A DNA stretch of 48,147 nt from CAYRQP01 sp964426545 (GCA_964426545.1 CAYRQP010000017.1:1-48147); one strand, 5' to 3'; positions 26,792-35,287 are shown, numbered from the stretch's first letter. Made by a program: numbers and translations. Notes: generated from the letters alone by a model not told the origin.

Positions 26792-27690
26792 TGAGGATTT
26801 TCATTGTTGGTGCAGGTGGATTTATCGGCTCTTCCTTATTCAGATTTCTCACTGAAACCAACCATACTGTCATTGGGTACATTCAGCATAAAGACGGCGA
26901 CATAACGTCTGCATCGATTCCTGATGACATCAACATTATCGTTAACGCCGCCGGTTTACTCGGTACTCCAAATGTTTCCAAAACGCAGTTAACTCTGGCA
27001 AATACAGACCTCCCACTCATGCTTGGAGAACACTGCGTAAAAAACGGTATACATCTCATACACATAAGTACACCGGGGGTTACCGGGCTTAAAGTAAATT
27101 CTAAGGAGAGCGATATACTTGCTCCTTGGGGAATCTATGAAAGGACAAAGGCCGATGCAGAGACCGGACTGAGTAAACAGTTTTCAGCGAAATCTGAACT
27201 ACTTACCATTCTCAGGCCTGATTTTGTTTATGGACCGGGTGACAGACACAAACTGCAGTTATTCAGGCAGGTAGTAAAGGGCTGGTTTCCACTGATAGGG
27301 ATGACCGGTGGAAAACTCCGCCCCACTTTTGTCACAGATGTCTGCAGGGCAATCGAAATGTCCCTCCCCGGTGAACCACTGAACGGTGGGTTGTACAATA
27401 TTGGAGGACCTGATGTTGTTACAGTGCGTGAACTGGTGCAAATCATCTTCAGAGATTTGAAAAAACCTGTAAAAGTACTGTCGATGCCGAAGATTCTGTA
27501 TAAGGCGGCGCTTTATCTCGGGCCTCTGAAACCGAGATCTCTTTCAAAGAGTAGATTCCACCTCTTTGGTGAAGACCATTACATATCTGTGGATTTAGCG
27601 TCTTTGATGGGTTTCAAAGCAGAAACAGGCATAACTGCCGGCATACAGAAGACAATAGAGTGGTATCAGGATGAAGGATTATTGAAGTAA
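26791..27690 (+). CDS. NAD-dependent sugar epimerase/dehydratase
   Basis: 299 residues of the extended short-chain dehydrogenase family: VGAGGFIG (7-13) binds NAD, HISTPG carries the catalytic Ser/Thr (93-94), and Y116-x3-K120 in YERTK completes the triad. The start ATG 26791 overlaps the previous stop, with GGGGAG ahead; the open frame begins 13 codons earlier but homology does not. It probably modifies the nucleotide sugar or a lipid-linked sugar for the glycosyltransferases next to it. Confidence 0.92.
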   Translation: MRIFIVGAGGFIGSSLFRFLTETNHTVIGYIQHKDGDITSASIPDDINIIVNAAGLLGTPNVSKTQLTLANTDLPLMLGEHCVKNGIHLIHISTPGVTGLKVNSKESDILAPWGIYERTKADAETGLSKQFSAKSELLTILRPDFVYGPGDRHKLQLFRQVVKGWFPLIGMTGGKLRPTFVTDVCRAIEMSLPGEPLNGGLYNIGGPDVVTVRELVQIIFRDLKKPVKVLSMPKILYKAALYLGPLKPRSLSKSRFHLFGEDHYISVDLASLMGFKAETGITAGIQKTIEWYQDEGLLK

Positions 27691-28649
27691 TGGGTAAAGG
27701 TATACTGCACAGCCCATGGGTTAAGTGGGTGGTACGGGCAGCTTTGTTGATACTCATTGCAGCAGCAGTGGGCATACTCATCGGAAACGGCGGGGAATGG
27801 CTGGAACAGTTCCGCGAATTCTCGTGGGAAATTAACTGGCTTCTTCTTGTATTATCTTCAGTCATTCTGGCAGGCTCTTATTACCTGACTCCGTTCGGCT
27901 GGCAGTGGCTTGCTCAATCAGCCGGATGTGCCGCAGCTTCTCCTGAATTACGCGGCGTGTGGTTTGCAAGTCAGCTTGGGAGATATCTACCCGGCAAAAT
28001 ATGGCTTTTCGCAGGAAGAGCGAGTTATCTCAAAGCATCCGGACTGTCTGCTTTCCGCTCTGCTGCAGTTCCATTCGTCGAAGTAATATTTACGGCAGCG
28101 TCGGCAGGGCTGATTACACTCCTGACGGCTTTGTTCATCCCCGAATTTGCATCAGGGAACGAGACAGTCCGACTTGCCCTTATTGTATCTGGAGTCTGTT
28201 TTCTGCTCATTCCCGTCTTCTCTCCCCTTCAAAAACTGCTATACCGGTTCAAGTACGGCACAACTCCCGAAAAACTCCCCCTTCCCTCTCCGATGTTATC
28301 GTTGAATTTACTCTCCTTTTATTCTCTCCTCTGGATTACACGCGGCATTGTTCTCTATCTCTGGTTAAAGGGGCTGGGAATTATCTCCATCGACTTTGGA
28401 GCATGCATCGGTGCGGCACCTTTTTCCTGGCTTGCCGGTTATATTGTATTCTTCGTACCTGGGGGACTGGGAGTAAGAGAAGCTGCTACAGCAGCAGTGA
28501 TTGCGACAGCGGAAACAACGGGGCCGGTTCTTGTTGCCCTGTTTGCCATACGCATTCTTCTCACAGTCTACGAAGTAGTAATGGCACTCATCTCTGCAAA
28601 GACAACAGGACTTGTCGGCAGAAGTGAAAGAAAGGGAACAACCGAATGA
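27690..28649 (+). CDS. LPG_synthase_TM-like (flippase-like) membrane protein
   Basis: 319 residues with about eight hydrophobic segments. The conserved motifs of the lysylphosphatidylglycerol synthase membrane region/UPF0104 family are present: SQLGRYLPGKIWLFAGRASYLKASG (near 95-120) and FFVPGGLGVREAA. The soluble aminoacyl-transferase half is absent. Such stand-alone domains are linked to lipid flipping and envelope glycan loci. It is a paralogue of the N-terminal half of the radical SAM protein two genes on. Coupled to the epimerase by TAATG. Confidence 0.9.
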   Translation: MGKGILHSPWVKWVVRAALLILIAAAVGILIGNGGEWLEQFREFSWEINWLLLVLSSVILAGSYYLTPFGWQWLAQSAGCAAASPELRGVWFASQLGRYLPGKIWLFAGRASYLKASGLSAFRSAAVPFVEVIFTAASAGLITLLTALFIPEFASGNETVRLALIVSGVCFLLIPVFSPLQKLLYRFKYGTTPEKLPLPSPMLSLNLLSFYSLLWITRGIVLYLWLKGLGIISIDFGACIGAAPFSWLAGYIVFFVPGGLGVREAATAAVIATAETTGPVLVALFAIRILLTVYEVVMALISAKTTGLVGRSERKGTTE

Positions 28650-30979
28650 AGCAGCAAACTCTTCACAGGATTTTCTTACCTATACTGCTGTTTATACTGG
28701 TTCTTATCACATACTGGACAATCTTTTCAACCGCTAAACTTCCAGGGGGTGACATGAGCGACACTGTCAGCCAGGGTTATCCTTTTATGACTTTTACCGA
28801 AGAAGCTATCCGCGAAGGTCATCTTCCCCATTGGAATCCCTATGTGTTCTGCGGAATACCTTTCTATTCTTCTTTTTCCGCTCCGGTGTTCTACCCTGTC
28901 CGCGGTCTGCTTATGCTTCTTACCGGTGCCGAAGGCACTATCCGCTTTCTTTTTCCGATACAGATGTTCCTGGCGGGAATCTTTGCCTGGTTATTCCTCG
29001 GCTCGCTGAAAGTAAGCAGGTGGGGACGTATAATCGGTGCAGTCGCCTATGCTACAGCACCCTGGGCAAATACCCTGTTCTATGCCGGCCACGGCAGTAA
29101 GATGATCTGCTGGAGTTATCTTCCCCTGCTCCTGTTCGCAGCAGAGCGGTGGATGACAACAAGAAGGGGGCTCTTCATTGCCATTGGGGGCTTTGCACTC
29201 GGCATGCAGGCACTTTCCAGTCACCCCCAGATGGTTCTCTATTCGAGCGGAGCCCTGCTCATCTGGTTCATTTTCAGGTTGTTTACAAAGAATGATTTTC
29301 TTCGTAACAGAATCGGTGGTGCATCGATAGGATTTATATTGATTCTAGTCCTGGGAATTACAATCAGTGCAGTTCAACTGCTGCCGGGATACAATTTTTC
29401 AAAGTATTCAACCCGCGGTGAAGACCTTTCAATCGATCAGGCAGCTAGTTATTCTCTTCCCCCCGAAGAATCATTCACAATGCTGTTTCCACATCTCTTC
29501 GGATACAGGCACGGATTTAGGGACAGTTCCATTTCAAATGTTCATCTCTATTTCGGAAGGTTGGGACTCAGATTAAGCAGTGAATTCACCGGAGTTCTCA
29601 TTTTTCTTCTCGCACTTGCATCATTCTTCGGAGTAAAGAACAAGTACCGATGGCCCTTCCTTGCCATCATTCTATCAGGTTTGATAATATCATGGGGCGG
29701 TTATACTCCTGTTTTCGGACTGCTTTACAAAGTAATCCCCGTATTCAGAAAACTGCGCGCCCCGCACATGGCTGCATTCCTGACTACTGCGGGAATTGCT
29801 TTCTCATCGGGACTCGGTTTCGACGCTTTATTCAAAGAGAAATCCGTCTTCAGTAAGAAGTTCATGTACGGAACTGCTGTATTCACGGGTATATGCATCG
29901 TTCTGTACCTTGCAGCGGATCCCCTAATAACTGCTCTGCAGAACGGATGGTGGACAAGGAACGGACTTCCCAGTTCTGCAGGTTTCGAATCCGTTGTCGA
30001 CGCAAGGATTAATCTCGCTTCTCCTGACTTTCTGAGGGCAGCAGGCATTGGAATTGTATTATCTGCTCTTCTGTTCTTGAAATCATCCAAACACAAAATT
30101 GTAATCTCAGGAATTATCATAACACTTTTCGCATCTGCTGAGTTGATCTCGGTTGACAGGGATTTTCAGGTTTTTAGCCGGCAAACTGATATCGAAGTCA
30201 TATATCCACCCAATCTGGGATTAACTGAGGATGTAGGTTCAGGAAGACTTTTTCCCGGGGGAAACGAATTTGTACCATTGTATATCCGCTCTGTCAGCGG
30301 TTATCATGCTGCAAAAACGGCTTCTGCGGAAATGCTTCAAAAATCTCTGATTTCCGAACTGTCTATCAGACAGACAGCATTTACAGCATATTCAAATGGA
30401 GGACAGATTCTTACATACGCTGAGTTCAGAAATGCAGTTATTCAGCAGTATACTATGGAAGACCAGGCATTGGCCGATACAATCCGCGCAAGACTACCCA
30501 TGACACCTCAACCCAGACTGTTTTTCGCAGAAGGTTACACAATACTCGACGAAGAACAGATTGAGACAGCACTTACTTCGGAATACAATCCGCAGGAAAT
30601 CACCATTCTCGAAGGAAATCCGGGACTTCCTTCAAATCTCAATATATCTTCCGCATCTGCTGAATTTAGGGAAGACGGTTCGGAGCGTATATCCATATTG
30701 ACCGACAATCCCACAGACGGACTGCTTGTACTTGCAGATACCTGGTATCCAAACTGGTTGGTTTTCGTTGACGGCAAACCGGCAGAATTGCTTCGTGCTA
30801 ACGGCTGGATGCGTGCTGTAACCGTTCCGTCCGGTTCTCACTACGTGGAGTTCCTTTTCGACTCATCAGATGTGGACAGGGGGTTGCTGATCACACTTTG
30901 CGGACTTGCTGCTGCCTGCATTCTCATCGGGCTCGATATTCTTGGCAAGAGACAAAGGCGTAAATATGAAGAAGGATAA
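28646..30979 (+). CDS. YfhO-family membrane protein (GT-C-like)
   Basis: 777 residues. At least ten membrane segments precede a C-terminal extracytoplasmic domain (about 490-740) and a last helix. GGDMSDTVSQGYPF and LPHWNPYVFCGIPF near the N-terminus are the acidic loops typical of YfhO proteins, which take sugars from polyprenyl-phosphate donors to decorate polymers such as teichoic acids. A GtrB-like enzyme is encoded upstream, matching the usual three-part glycosylation scheme (GT2 loader, flippase, GT-C). Overlaps of 4 and 14 bases with its neighbours. Confidence 0.9.
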   Translation: MKQQTLHRIFLPILLFILVLITYWTIFSTAKLPGGDMSDTVSQGYPFMTFTEEAIREGHLPHWNPYVFCGIPFYSSFSAPVFYPVRGLLMLLTGAEGTIRFLFPIQMFLAGIFAWLFLGSLKVSRWGRIIGAVAYATAPWANTLFYAGHGSKMICWSYLPLLLFAAERWMTTRRGLFIAIGGFALGMQALSSHPQMVLYSSGALLIWFIFRLFTKNDFLRNRIGGASIGFILILVLGITISAVQLLPGYNFSKYSTRGEDLSIDQAASYSLPPEESFTMLFPHLFGYRHGFRDSSISNVHLYFGRLGLRLSSEFTGVLIFLLALASFFGVKNKYRWPFLAIILSGLIISWGGYTPVFGLLYKVIPVFRKLRAPHMAAFLTTAGIAFSSGLGFDALFKEKSVFSKKFMYGTAVFTGICIVLYLAADPLITALQNGWWTRNGLPSSAGFESVVDARINLASPDFLRAAGIGIVLSALLFLKSSKHKIVISGIIITLFASAELISVDRDFQVFSRQTDIEVIYPPNLGLTEDVGSGRLFPGGNEFVPLYIRSVSGYHAAKTASAEMLQKSLISELSIRQTAFTAYSNGGQILTYAEFRNAVIQQYTMEDQALADTIRARLPMTPQPRLFFAEGYTILDEEQIETALTSEYNPQEITILEGNPGLPSNLNISSASAEFREDGSERISILTDNPTDGLLVLADTWYPNWLVFVDGKPAELLRANGWMRAVTVPSGSHYVEFLFDSSDVDRGLLITLCGLAAACILIGLDILGKRQRRKYEEG

Positions 30980-33071
30980 ATCCCGGAAACTTCAGCACAT
31001 CACAACCTGGGGTGGATTTCTACTGCTCGGAGTTGCCGCTTATTTCTTTATATTTACTCTTCTTCCCGAATGGCAGCCGAAACTTCAGGACTTCTGGAGG
31101 GAATCACAGGAAAATATCAGCATTCCGCTACTCCTGCACGCTGTTATTTTTCTGTTTCTCGGCTATTACTTTGCACCGACTCCATGGCGCAAGATACTCG
31201 ACGCGCTGAAGATTCCGAGAATCGACAGAGGGGGCATACGTCGGAACTGGTATGTCACGCAGATGGGACAATATGTTCCGGGAAAAATCTGGATGGTCGT
31301 TGGCCGGATTACCTTTCTGAAGTCCAGTGGGGTCAGCCCCACTAAATCAGTAACCGCGTTTATACTGGAAAACATCTATCTGATGGTTGCTCTTGCCGTA
31401 ATGGCTATAATTGCACTTCCTTTTCTCAGTCCTGCCGACATTCCGCTTGCGCTGATCATAGTTCTCTGGATATCAATCGGACTGGGAATTATTATGCTCT
31501 TTGCCCCGGGCATCCAGAAGAAACTTGCACATCGCATCAGCCGACGTCTGGGAACTGACGTGGATGACCTTCCGCATATATCACACAGACATCAGGCTGT
31601 TTTCATAGGTTATCATCTTCTTTCGTGGGGACTTCGCAGCACGGCTCTTTATTTCTGGTTCAGGGGATTCGGTGTCGAACCCGACCACCCTTTTGCCATG
31701 TTTGCAATCTGTCTGCTTGCCGCACCTGCATCATGGTTCATTGCTCTCAGCATGGTTTTCATTCCCGGCGGAATCGGCATCAGAGAGGGTATTCAGGGAC
31801 TGCTTCTCTCCGTATTCGTCGTGGGTGGAGCAGCAACTGCGACCGTTATCGCCCTTGGAATGAGGGTTTTGGTGATTTTCACGGAGAGCATATTTGCCAT
31901 TCAGGCAATAATATACGGATTCCTTAGAAAACGTTTTTTCGCAAAGGTCAACCACATAGAACAGTTCTTTCATCTTGGCGGAAGTGTACTCAAAGGTTTC
32001 TTTGCACTTCATGGACTCTCTCCTCCTCCACAGCCCATAAATGTCACTTTCTCTATTACCAGAAAGTGCCAGTCGAAGTGTAAGACCTGCTTTATCTGGA
32101 AACACGACCCGGGAGATGACCTGGATATTCAGACCATCGAAAACCTCTTCAGGTCAATCGGCTGGACTTATTTTTTCAATGTATCCGGCGGTGAACCTTT
32201 CCTCCGGAGCGACCTTCCGGAGATAATCCGTCTTGCCTGCAGATACATGAAACCGGCAGTTATTCATATACCGACAAATGCAATTGCACCAAATCTCGTG
32301 GAAAAACTCACAGCTCAAATAATGGATATCATAGACATAGAAGCCCCCGGAACCATTCTATCTGTAAAACCATCATTCGACGGAATAGGCGGGAAACACG
32401 ATTCAATTCGCGGAATTCCCGGCAACTTCGAAAAACTGCTGGATACACTAGACAGACTAAAACAGATTCGCGAGAATCACTCCAATCTGCACATAGGAGT
32501 AGGTACGGTAATTTCGAAATTTAACGAAAATGATTTGATAGAGATTATCGCGTATGCGAAAGACCTGGGTGTGGACACCTATATAAATGAAATAGCGGAA
32601 GAGCGTGAAGAGTTCTTCAATCTCGGGTCGGGTATCACCCCCGAAGGCACCAGATATGCTGATATAATGGAGATGTTCGAAAACTCGGTCCTTGATAAAA
32701 TGCAGGACATGAAACTGCTTGGAAGAATGACGACTGCTCTTCGGATAGTGTATTACGGCCTTGTCATCAGAATACTAAAAGAAAAGCGACAGGTCATTCC
32801 CTGCTCAGCCGGACTGCTGAATGTTCATATCAATTCCAGCGGCTCCGTCTGGCCATGTGCCATCCTTGCTTACAAGGCGGAAATGGGCACCCTCGACAAC
32901 GATACCGACTTTATGGACATCTGGCGCTCGAAAACTGCCAAAGCAATACGAAAATCCATCAGGAGCGGTGAGTGTTACTGCCCCCTCGCCAACCAGGCTT
33001 ACTCGAACATCCTCCTGCACTGCCCCAGCCTGTTCCGTGCACTCCGCATCGCCCTTCGGGGTCGGACTTAG
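30966..33071 (+). CDS. Flippase-like membrane domain fused to a radical SAM enzyme
   Basis: 701 residues. Residues 1 to about 330 repeat the LPG_synthase_TM fold (TQMGQYVPGKIWMVVGRITF, VFIPGGIGIREG). After a short linker, a radical SAM domain has CX3CX2C at C368, C372 and C375 (CQSKCKTCFIW), NVSGGEPFLR for SAM binding, and a C-terminal cysteine-rich tail (PCSAG, WPC, CYCPLANQ) that could hold an auxiliary Fe-S cluster like SPASM/twitch domains. The ATG at 30966 with AAAGGCG ahead starts the homology. The last codons, RGRT-stop, come from the left inverted repeat of the RAYT element, so the native end may have been altered. The substrate is unknown; a membrane lipid or glycan is most likely from context. 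Confidence 0.88.
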   Translation: MKKDKSRKLQHITTWGGFLLLGVAAYFFIFTLLPEWQPKLQDFWRESQENISIPLLLHAVIFLFLGYYFAPTPWRKILDALKIPRIDRGGIRRNWYVTQMGQYVPGKIWMVVGRITFLKSSGVSPTKSVTAFILENIYLMVALAVMAIIALPFLSPADIPLALIIVLWISIGLGIIMLFAPGIQKKLAHRISRRLGTDVDDLPHISHRHQAVFIGYHLLSWGLRSTALYFWFRGFGVEPDHPFAMFAICLLAAPASWFIALSMVFIPGGIGIREGIQGLLLSVFVVGGAATATVIALGMRVLVIFTESIFAIQAIIYGFLRKRFFAKVNHIEQFFHLGGSVLKGFFALHGLSPPPQPINVTFSITRKCQSKCKTCFIWKHDPGDDLDIQTIENLFRSIGWTYFFNVSGGEPFLRSDLPEIIRLACRYMKPAVIHIPTNAIAPNLVEKLTAQIMDIIDIEAPGTILSVKPSFDGIGGKHDSIRGIPGNFEKLLDTLDRLKQIRENHSNLHIGVGTVISKFNENDLIEIIAYAKDLGVDTYINEIAEEREEFFNLGSGITPEGTRYADIMEMFENSVLDKMQDMKLLGRMTTALRIVYYGLVIRILKEKRQVIPCSAGLLNVHINSSGSVWPCAILAYKAEMGTLDNDTDFMDIWRSKTAKAIRKSIRSGECYCPLANQAYSNILLHCPSLFRALRIALRGRT

Positions 33072-33087
33072 AACCCAACGTTTGTGA
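33055..33087 (+). repeat. Left inverted end of RAYT element
   Basis: Begins TTCGGGGTCGGACTTAGAAC and ends AACGTTTGTGA. Its reverse complement occurs exactly at 34247-34279. It includes the TAG stop of the radical SAM fusion gene (33069-33071). Confidence 0.92.
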
Positions 33088-33114
33088 TAGTTATATCCGT
33101 ATAATAAACCGACA

Positions 33115-34095
33115 TTACCCGGATAGGTCAACCCCTCGCTTGATTGCCGATGAAACCCCGGTTTGCGTCATATTCAGCTGTCTCGCAATATCTGTTTGAC
33201 TAAGACCAAGTTCTCTTGAGTATGCGAAAGCAATCAATGCCCGAACATCTGCGAGCACAGGACTTCGTCCTCTACCCCGGATAGCTTTTATCGATATATT
33301 AAATTCCTTTGAGACCCGTTCCATTATTCTGTCTACTTCAATGTGAACATCGCTTCGACTTCTTATAACTGCCCCACCTTCTTTCAATCTTGACAGCACA
33401 TCTAAAGCAAAGTTCCTGTCTCCAAGGACACGATAGCCATTCTTCCACTGGGATTGACAGTCGTTTCCTTTAGGATCCTGAAGTCCGTCAGCACCAATGA
33501 TATAACTTCCATGCAACAATTCCCTGGAAGAACTGTTGTTTATATCATCTAATAAAGCAAGCCTATAGTTTTCTTCAGGATTTGAAACAGAGTCAGTAAA
33601 ATAGTCGAGTACATACCCGGAATCCATCCAGGAAGTGTTTCGCATTCCAATGATATCAAGATGCCCGCTCCAGATGTATGAATCCAGTTCTTCAGGAATT
33701 CGCACAATTCCGGCTTTGAGTGGATTAAGATGTATATATCTAACGAGTTTCAGAAAATACTCATCTTCTTGTACTAGAATTGACTTATAACGACCCTGAA
33801 ATACATGTCCGTTCCGCTCAGTTTCATTGTTGTAGACTACGGCGTATCCGGTAAGCAACCGGTGCATGAATTTACTTATGTTTCCCTGCTTTGGCGTTCT
33901 CAAAAGGAGATGAAAGTGATTCGGCATTATCACCCATGCATAAACTGATATGTCGAGTTCCGGAACAAGGTATGCAAACCGTTTAACTAAATTGGCTCTT
34001 TCGGATGTTAAGTCAAAAACAGCCCTTCCATCAATACCGCGTGCCATCACATGGTGCAGTGAATTTTCCCATTCGATTCTTCTTTTTCTTGCCAT
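33115..34095 (-). CDS. REP-associated tyrosine transposase (Y1/HUH)
   Basis: 326 residues. The N-terminal Y1 nuclease has the usual RAYT start (RKRRIEWENSLHHVMARG), the HxH metal pair in MPNHFHLLLRTP, and a tyrosine-bearing helix leading to RYIHLNPLKAGIV. Family members cut and paste single-stranded REP palindromes. The C-terminal 80 residues (VSKEFNISIKAIRGRGR...LSQTDIARQLNMTQTGVSSAIKRG) resemble the DnaA domain IV helix-turn-helix, probably the DNA-recognition part. No stop or frameshift, so it may be active. A strong promoter lies right before the ATG and leaves almost no leader. Confidence 0.93.
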   Translation of the reverse strand: MARKRRIEWENSLHHVMARGIDGRAVFDLTSERANLVKRFAYLVPELDISVYAWVIMPNHFHLLLRTPKQGNISKFMHRLLTGYAVVYNNETERNGHVFQGRYKSILVQEDEYFLKLVRYIHLNPLKAGIVRIPEELDSYIWSGHLDIIGMRNTSWMDSGYVLDYFTDSVSNPEENYRLALLDDINNSSSRELLHGSYIIGADGLQDPKGNDCQSQWKNGYRVLGDRNFALDVLSRLKEGGAVIRSRSDVHIEVDRIMERVSKEFNISIKAIRGRGRSPVLADVRALIAFAYSRELGLSQTDIARQLNMTQTGVSSAIKRGVDLSG

Positions 34096-34103
34096 ACATT
34101 ATC

Positions 34104-34132
34104 ATTGTACTGGATAAAGCAGGGGAATTCAA
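34104..34132 (-). promoter_or_regulatory. Predicted promoter of the RAYT gene
   Basis: On the minus strand TTGAAT (34132-34127) and TACAAT (34109-34104) are exactly 17 bases apart. The expected start site is only about two to four bases before the ATG at 34095, so the mRNA would be nearly leaderless; no ribosome binding site is visible. The remaining AT-rich 34133-34246 shows no gene. Confidence 0.55.
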
Positions 34133-34246
34133 GAACTGTCAATGTTATTATATATTTATCTCGTAATTTTCATAGTAAAATATTTTTGTGCGAAAAATAC
34201 AAGGGGTATATTACCGTTATCTACACTTTATTTGCGTTTACATCAT

Positions 34247-34279
34247 TCACAAACGTTGGGTTCTAAGTCCGACCCCGAA
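34247..34279 (-). repeat. Right inverted end of RAYT element
   Basis: Exact reverse complement of 33055-33087. It contains the stop codon (34263-34265) and the last codons of the tsaC/sua5 gene. Confidence 0.92.
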
Positions 34280-34844
34280 CTAGTTTGATGATGGTTGAAG
34301 GGGATGATTCGGGGAGAACTCCCCCGTCGATGATGAGGTCGGCTTGCTGAAGTACTGTCCCAGCGATTAAGTCCACCGACAATACCGGCGGTTCATTGGA
34401 CGGATTGGCGCTTGTCGATACAAGCGGAACTCCGCATTTTCCGAGAATTGCCATGCTCAGGGAATCCGCAGGATGTCTGAGAGCAACCGTGTTATCGTCT
34501 GCCTTCACCCATTCCGGACATTCTTCTTTAGCCGGGAGAATAAATGTAAGTTTTCCCGGCCATCTCAGGCACAGAATTTCTCTGACTTCAGGATCACTTA
34601 TGTCAGCAATCGATTCAGCCATTACCGTTCCATTCACTATCAGTATATACGCGCGAAACCTCTCATAGCCTTTCATTCGACAAATTCTCTTAACCGATTC
34701 CTGATTATCAGCCCTGCACATTATTCCATAAACCGTTTCCGATGGATATACAATAACCCCGCCACCGAGCAGGACGGATACAATCGATTCTATTTCTTTC
34801 CCGGATGGAGATTCGATATCCAATGATACCTGTTTTGTACTCAC
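34263..34844 (-). CDS. L-threonylcarbamoyladenylate synthase (Sua5/YrdC), 3' end remodelled
   Basis: First enzyme of N6-threonylcarbamoyladenosine (t6A37) formation on tRNA: Thr, bicarbonate and ATP give threonylcarbamoyl-AMP. 193 residues; the YrdC core has GGGVIVYPSETVYGI, KGYERFRAYILIV (KxR), WPGKLTFILPA and PLVSTSANPSNEPP. It ends STIIKLV then RGRT-stop, and those last residues are encoded by the right inverted end of the RAYT element. The usual few residues after the STI strand are missing, so the native tail was probably cut, likely without loss of activity. Start GTG overlaps the purE stop (GTGA). Confidence 0.92.
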   Translation of the reverse strand: MSTKQVSLDIESPSGKEIESIVSVLLGGGVIVYPSETVYGIMCRADNQESVKRICRMKGYERFRAYILIVNGTVMAESIADISDPEVREILCLRWPGKLTFILPAKEECPEWVKADDNTVALRHPADSLSMAILGKCGVPLVSTSANPSNEPPVLSVDLIAGTVLQQADLIIDGGVLPESSPSTIIKLVRGRT

Positions 34845-35287
34845 CAGCCGCGCTTTTCTCTTAGTTTCAAGGCGATTCCATCATCTTCGAGAGCAATTAT
34901 CTGAGTAGCAAGATATGCGGCGTTGCGGGCACCGTGAGACCCTATTGCAACCGTTGCCACAGGGATTCCTTTCGGCATCTGAACTGTCGAGAGGAGAGAG
35001 TCCATTCCGTTAAGCGGCCCCGCAGCAAGCGGAACCCCAATAACCGGAAGTATCGTGTGAGCGGCAACTGCTCCTGCAAGATGAGCTGCAAGGCCGGCTC
35101 CGGCAATCAGCACTTTAATACCCCTATCCTGCGCACCGGATGAATACTCCTGTACTTTGGCAGGGGTTCTGTGGGCGGACATCACATTAACTTCGTAGGT
35201 AATTCCAAGGTCATCGAGAACTTCACTCGTCCGGTTCATTACTTCCCTGTCACTTTCGCTTCCCATCAGTATTCCAACCTTCGGCAT
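34841..35287 (-). CDS. purE: N5-carboxyaminoimidazole ribonucleotide mutase
   Basis: Converts N5-CAIR to CAIR in purine synthesis. 148 residues, class I PurE: GSESD (9-13), SAHRTP (37-42, His39 catalytic), GAGLAAHLAGAVAAHT and the substrate loop PLNGMDSLLSTVQMPKG are intact. PurK is not in the window. TAATG junction with purD upstream and GTGA overlap with the Sua5 gene. Confidence 0.97.
   Translation of the reverse strand: MPKVGILMGSESDREVMNRTSEVLDDLGITYEVNVMSAHRTPAKVQEYSSGAQDRGIKVLIAGAGLAAHLAGAVAAHTILPVIGVPLAAGPLNGMDSLLSTVQMPKGIPVATVAIGSHGARNAAYLATQIIALEDDGIALKLREKRGW

Larger units (their letters stand above)
33055..34279 (-). mobile_element. RAYT transposase element with 33-bp inverted ends
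   Basis: 1225 bases bounded by two perfect 33-bp inverted copies (33055-33087 and 34247-34279), enclosing a single Y1/HUH transposase gene and its own promoter. It lies between two converging operons. No target duplication is visible, as expected for Y1 transposition. Each end reads into the adjacent gene and supplies the tail RGRT and the stop codon to both the radical SAM gene on the left and the tsaC/sua5 gene on the right. Confidence 0.85.

Noticed and set aside
27959..28627. 222-codon plus-strand frame inside the flippase-like gene
   Set aside because: Different frame of a gene with conserved membrane motifs; its composition is unlike a real protein.
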